64,000 bases of DNA from Lunularia cruciata. Taxonomy: Eukaryota > Streptophyta > Marchantiopsida > Lunulariales > Lunulariaceae. A program made the translations under genes and the position numbers. The notes under the pieces are model-generated. The model was not told the origin of the DNA. It was given only the letters and a program-made list of their open reading frames with translations, and searched no databases. The stretch spans positions 29,765,001 to 29,829,000 of the forward strand of contig OX419755.1 in the NCBI GenBank assembly GCA_948567375.1, written 5' to 3'. Below, piece after piece: positions 62,001-64,000 of this stretch (positions are counted from its first letter, which is position 1; each line of letters starts with the position of its first letter).

Positions 62001-62059
62001 AGCCAGATTTCCTCTCTTTCCTTCTTCCTCAAGGCCATCGAGACACTTACTCTTGATGA
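59052..62059 (-). mobile_element. Giant-LTR family copy 10, 5' truncated
   Basis: The 3' terminus is at 59052 (TGTGACAACCCGGCAAATAT). Contains the 3' region, tail, coiled coil, linker and part of the N-terminal domain, then is cut within the CTTACTCTTGATGA codons at about 62059. It has the same orientation as the pol copy at 54253-58231 and lies on its 5' side, so it could be that element's 5' LTR or an independent insertion. Confidence 0.75.
59803..62055 (-). pseudogene. Decayed U3 ORF of copy 10
   Basis: N-terminal portion at 61988-61674 (KNGYKVESYKDPLKRGIMSA, MEHQAVFFHKMF, KCLHGRTRQMV then TAG), then HYIVLFATHFYLGLNLLNAA (61670-61488). Linker at 61400-61130 in pieces, coiled coil at 60717-60340 (EKEQELDRVMESVEEKKQLW) and tail at 60324-59803 ending KGEVDIGSD. 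The stop after RQMV replaces a Trp codon present in copies 6 and 7. The first 100 or more codons are lost at the junction with the plus-strand pol fragment. Confidence 0.7.
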
Positions 62060-64000
62060 AACACCAACCCGAGGAACCTCGGGTTAAGACCACTAGTAAT
62101 CTTGTCACCATTTTGAAACATCTTGAAGTCAAAATCAAACATGGAGAGACTTCAAACCCAAAGCCAAAAGCAAAGACAGTCAAATTGGGAGGAGTACCCC
62201 AATATGATATTGTAGCGGATTTGGCAGCCACAAATGCCAACGTCACATTTAAGCAATTGTGGGAAGACAACAAGTTGTACAAGAAGCAGCTGAATTTGGT
62301 CCTTAAGAAAGTAAGGTCAATGTCAGAGAAGGACTTGCCCGCTATCTATAGTATTGAGCAAGAAGATCTGGGATCTCTCGAGGTCAACATAGAGATTGTA
62401 GGGTGCATGATCACATCAATACCCATCAATTCAGGGTCGGGTGTGAATGTCATGACCAAAGATACTGCAAATTGACTGGGGTATCATACGTTTGAGCCAA
62501 CACCCGAGTCTTGAAATTTGCAGACCAAACCAAAAGATGGCCCTTGGGCATGCTGTCAAACATTACCACAATCATTGGAGAGGTGCCTTTCAAGTTGGAC
62601 TACATTGTGCTGCAACCAGGGACTAAGACTGGTTACCCTCTGTTGATCGGAAGACCTTGGTTGTACAATGCCCAAGTTGTGGTGGATTGGCACCAATAGA
62701 AGTTATGGTTCAAGGACATTTTGTCCAAAGACCAGAAGCTAGTGACTATGAGTTGGACAAAGGTTCCCCATCTCGAGGAAACTAGTTTGTCAGAGGATGA
62801 GGACAAATCCGAAGACTCGTCGTCTTTGTCCTCAGACAAATCTGAAGACAAAGTCCAAGTCAATTACTTGGAATGCTACGAGGTGGATGACAAAGACTAA
62901 GATCCATATGACCTTGCCTTTGGTGAACCTGACTTGGAGGAAGGGGGTTTGATGGCAGCTTGCCTCTAGTTAAGCCGAGTAAGCCATGTTGAAGGAATCA
63001 TCAACCCCGATGACTGTCAAGATGCTATTTTGACTAAAGGGAAAATTTTGAAAATTTCAAAGACAGTCACTTTGGAGGAGTTGGCAGGATACACTGCCTT
63101 GTTTATAGAATTATAGGATGTATTTGCCTGGTCTATTGATCAAATGCCGGGTATTCCACAAGAATTTGGAGAACACCAGATTGATCTGGTTGAAGGTGCA
63201 ATTCCGATTTGGCGGAGATAATACCGCCTAAACCCAAAGTACTCCCTTTTGGTGAAAGATGAAATTGACAAGTACTTAGGGGCCGGAATCATCTTCCCTA
63301 TCTTAAGCAGTGAATGGGTCTTCCCCATTGTCATTGTCCCAAAGAAGAAAACGGGGAAGATCCGAGTGTGCCAAGACTTCCGTAAGTTGAATGCAGTCAC
63401 AAGGAAGGATCATCATCCCTTGCCTTTTACGGATACAATTCTAGACCAAGTAGCTGGTCACCCTTGTTATAGTTTTCTCAATGGATTCCCAGGGTACAAT
63501 CAAGTATCCATCTAAGAAGAAGACAAGGATAAAACTACATTCATGAAAGATTGGGGCACTTTTGCTTACAATCAAATGCCTTTTGGGTTGTGTAATGCTC
63601 CCGCTACTTTCCAATGGATGATGAATTCAATCTTCAAGGATTTCCTGCGCAAATTTGTGGAAGTGTTCATTGATGATTTTTGTGTGTTTAGGCAAAGAGA
63701 TGTACATTTGGATTACCTTCACCAAACTTTTGAAAGGTGTCATTTTGCCGGTTTGTCATTACATCCAGAGAAATGCTTCTTTGCAATCAAGGAGGGAATT
63801 CTTCTGGAGCATCAAGTGTCAAGCCAAGGTATTGAAGTTGATGTCAAGAAGGTTAAAGTAATCTCAGCTTTGGAATCCTCAAAGAACATCCGGGAGTTGA
63901 GAGCCTTCTTGGGACATGTCGGATACTATAGACGCTTTGTTTCAAACTATGTGGTGCTTGCTGCACCCCTTACAAAGCTTCTGAAGAAGTCCAAAGACTA
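62060..64000 (+). pseudogene. Ty3/gypsy pol polyprotein, plus-strand copy running off the window
   Basis: Collinear with the minus copy. It starts in the region before the protease (QPEEP, GGVPQYDIVADLAATNANVT, 62070-62260), then the protease motif PINSGSGVNVM near 62430, where the catalytic Asp codon reads Asn, then GYPLLIGRPWLYNAQVVVDW. RT shows DEIDKYLGAGIIFPILSSEW, PKKKTGKIRVCQDFRKLNAV, NQMPFGLCNAPATFQWMM and FIDDFCVF (63249-63690). Further text continues past FLGHVGYYRRFVSNYV-type codons to the window edge. Stops after NQVSI, FCVF and elsewhere break the frame. RNase H and integrase lie outside the window, if present. Confidence 0.85.

Noticed and set aside
1-64000. Bacterial-type features (CRISPR, operons, ribosome binding sites)
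   Set aside because: The window is eukaryotic nuclear DNA with introns and plant-type retroelements; no regularly spaced short repeats were seen.

Overview
This window is transposon-dense nuclear DNA, almost certainly from a land plant. One spliced cellular gene on the minus strand (about 21.27-25.7 kb) sits in an island of roughly 8 kb. Nearly everything else is decayed, nested retroelement sequence. The species cannot be named from the sequence. The short introns (about 70-610 nt) and a Ty3/gypsy lineage whose integrase ends in a PHD finger would fit a non-flowering plant, but that is only a hint.

The dominant component is one repeat family present at least ten times in both orientations: 1-1900(-), 1901-4243(+), 5976-7722(+), 8356-12108(-), 12425-16254(-), 37354-41084(+), 43526-46921(-), 46922-48008(-), 48009-49200(-), 49432-52353(+), 59052-62059(-), plus a terminal piece at 53925-54239(-). 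Complete copies are 2.9-3.8 kb. They begin TGTGGTACCCACATTT and end CCGGGTTGTCACA, carry 5-bp target duplications, and contain a long decayed ORF: a conserved N-terminal domain, an acidic linker, a long coiled coil and a conserved tail. They contain no reverse transcriptase or transposase and no internally repeated ends. At 54.24 kb the same TGTGG terminus lies directly after a Ty3/gypsy integrase stop codon and a polypurine tract, which is where a 3' LTR begins. My main inference is that these units are giant LTRs, mostly solo, with a protein-coding gene in U3.

Two other retroelement groups are present. The first is a Ty3/gypsy element at 29.9-37.35 kb (minus), interrupted by the 37354-41084 copy. 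It has a gag with zinc knuckles, protease, RT (YIDD), RNase H and an integrase fused to a PHD finger. The second is a Ty3/gypsy polyprotein (RT with FIDD) in two broken copies, 54.25-58.23 kb (minus) and 62.06-64.0 kb (plus, running off the window). A separate conventional LTR with a TATA box and a PBS-like tail lies at 58232-58873, with a relative at 4540-5176.

The cellular gene can be reconstructed over ten exons with phase-consistent junctions to a C-terminal Cys4 zinc ribbon. Its first exon(s) are unresolved. A separate well-formed terminal exon lies downstream at 20270-20395. The regions 17.5-19.1 and 26.8-29.3 kb are AT-rich with no gene that I can support.
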